A stretch of 7,377 nucleotides of DNA, from contig CANCEQ010000150.1 in assembly GCA_947375085.1 (NCBI GenBank), forward strand, positions 1 through 7,377. The letters run 5' to 3'. The notes beneath the pieces are model-generated. The model was not told the origin of the DNA and searched no databases. It was given only the letters and a program-made list of their open reading frames with translations. Below, piece by piece: positions 6,448-7,377 of the stretch. Made by a program: the position numbers and the translations under genes. How positions within the stretch are numbered: position 1 is the stretch's first letter; each line of letters starts with the position of its first letter. Origin of the DNA: Flavobacteriales bacterium. Lineage in GTDB: Bacteria; Bacteroidota; Bacteroidia; Flavobacteriales; Crocinitomicaceae.

Positions 6448-7377
6448 TTATTTCGAAATTCTATTTTCAATATCAAAAATGATAGCTGATGAATCTTGTA
6501 AATTCATACATTTAAAATGCCCTTTTGGACATTCTTTGAACCCTATTTTAGAACAAGGTCTACAATTTAAATCATTTACCTGGTGAATTGAAAATAAATC
6601 AGGCTTTTGAGGGAAATAAGGATACATACCTAAAGCTGGAACTGTATTTCCCCATACACTTACGATTGGAACTTCAAAACAAGACGCAATGTGCATCAAT
6701 CCTGTATCGTTTGTCAAAAGAACTTTTGCTTGTTGAACGATACTCGCCGATTGTTGAAGTGAAAACCCTCCACAGGCATTTTTTATATTTTTGTCTGGGA
6801 AATGAGAAAGAATTTGTTCTGCTAATTCCTTATCCATCGGACCACCGACTAAAACAATCGGCATATTTAATTCAGATATTATTTCAACTAATTTTTCAAA
6901 AGGTAAACGTTTTGTCGCAAATTGAGCTCCTATTGCGATGGTTATGAATTCATTATGAATTGAAAAAGTGGTCACAATATTTACCTCCGATTCTTCGTTT
7001 ATGAAAAAATCACACGGTTTTAAATCATTTACAACTCCAAGATGTTTTACTGTTTCAAAATATCGATCTACTATATGCAGCTTCGGCATTCGATCAATTT
7101 TGAATTTAACCAAAACCCATTTCTCAATATTCATTTTAGGAAATGACTTTGAAGCTGCTTTTAATTTTTGCTTTAATGCTAACGTTCTAACATTTTTGTG
7201 CAAATCGATAACCCAATCGTACTTCTCCATTTTCATCTCATCAATCACCTCATTTATAGAGGATTTAATCGTGAAAATTTTATCAATATTTGGATTATTT
7301 TCGATGATTGTGCTGAAATTTTTCTTCGTAATAAAATGTATTGTCGCATTTGGTAGTTGTTCCTTTAAACAACGAAC
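6448..7377 (-). CDS. Glycosyltransferase family 9 (heptosyltransferase-like), start outside window
   Basis: The reading frame is open from the right edge to a TAA at 6448-6450, giving 309 visible residues; family members run to about 340-350, so only the extreme N-terminus is missing. The GTG at 7246-7248 is not the start: the 43 codons upstream encode sequence typical of the family (C-L-K-E-Q-L-P-N-A, then N-P-N-I-D-K-I-F). The acceptor domain includes W-V-I-D-L-H-K-N-V-R-T (fragment residues 55-65). The sugar-nucleotide domain has G-A-Q-F-A-T-K-R-L-P near 150-159 and the family signature N-D-T-G-L-M-H at 223-229. A cysteine cluster C-x2-C-x7-C-x6-C (272-290, ending C-P-K-G-H-F-K-C-M) is frequent in this family. 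The family transfers heptose or other sugars onto lipopolysaccharide core or related glycans at the cytoplasmic face. Donor and acceptor cannot be read from the sequence. The efflux operon 103 bp downstream has its own promoter. Confidence 0.9.
   Translation of the reverse strand, partial: VRCLKEQLPNATIHFITKKNFSTIIENNPNIDKIFTIKSSINEVIDEMKMEKYDWVIDLHKNVRTLALKQKLKAASKSFPKMNIEKWVLVKFKIDRMPKLHIVDRYFETVKHLGVVNDLKPCDFFINEESEVNIVTTFSIHNEFITIAIGAQFATKRLPFEKLVEIISELNMPIVLVGGPMDKELAEQILSHFPDKNIKNACGGFSLQQSASIVQQAKVLLTNDTGLMHIASCFEVPIVSVWGNTVPALGMYPYFPQKPDLFSIHQVNDLNCRPCSKIGFKECPKGHFKCMNLQDSSAIIFDIENRISK

Noticed and set aside
6401..6586. Plus-strand 61-codon open frame starting in the efflux promoter region
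   Set aside because: Most of it is antisense to the glycosyltransferase C-terminus including the cysteine cluster, and it has no recognisable features.
6588..6947. Plus-strand open frame of 119 codons
   Set aside because: It is antisense to the conserved nucleotide-binding domain of the glycosyltransferase and resembles no known protein.
7246..7248. GTG as the start codon of the family 9 glycosyltransferase (266-residue protein)
   Set aside because: The frame stays open upstream to the window edge and the extra 43 codons encode residues typical of the family's N-terminal domain, so the gene is cut by the window and the GTG is internal.

Overview
The window looks like ordinary chromosome from a Bacteroidota bacterium, most likely Flavobacteriia. 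It is AT-rich and its coding regions are AT-biased. None of the four complete genes has a recognisable Shine-Dalgarno sequence. Two gene starts are preceded by the Bacteroidota -7 promoter element TAnnTTTG. The kinase fragment at the left edge carries an [17 protein letters not shown] stretch typical of sensor kinases in this phylum. Genus and species cannot be fixed from the sequence alone.

Layout, left to right. Positions 1-162 (+) are the C-terminal end of a sensor histidine kinase. Positions 163-244 are a convergent intergenic gap filled largely by a 7-bp tandem repeat (CCTAATA, seven perfect copies). Positions 245-778 (-) are a complete acireductone dioxygenase (mtnD) of the methionine salvage pathway. 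Positions 779-883 hold a possible -7 promoter element for mtnD and overlapping AT-rich inverted repeats that may end the upstream operon. Positions 884-6344 (-) are a compact three-gene heavy-metal efflux operon, transcribed as outer-membrane factor, periplasmic adaptor, then RND pump, with gaps of only 7 and 6 nt. Positions 6345-6447 carry a good Bacteroidota promoter for that operon. Positions 6448-7377 (-) are a family 9 glycosyltransferase whose start lies outside the window. There is no gene-free stretch longer than about 105 bases.

How the genes work together: the CBA operon should build one tripartite pump spanning the inner membrane, periplasm and outer membrane. The TM4 signature of the pump (D-F-G-x3-D-G-A-V-V-M-V-E) is of the CzcA/CnrA divalent-cation type rather than the CusA copper/silver type, so Zn/Co/Cd/Ni are the more likely substrates. 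MtnD is on the same strand downstream but has its own likely promoter, and no other methionine-salvage gene is visible. The glycosyltransferase is likely an envelope-polysaccharide gene and is probably a separate unit.

No novel system was found. The items most worth a second look are the heptamer array, whose 7-bp phase seems to decay into the 3' end of mtnD, and the isolated position of mtnD beside a divalent-metal pump.
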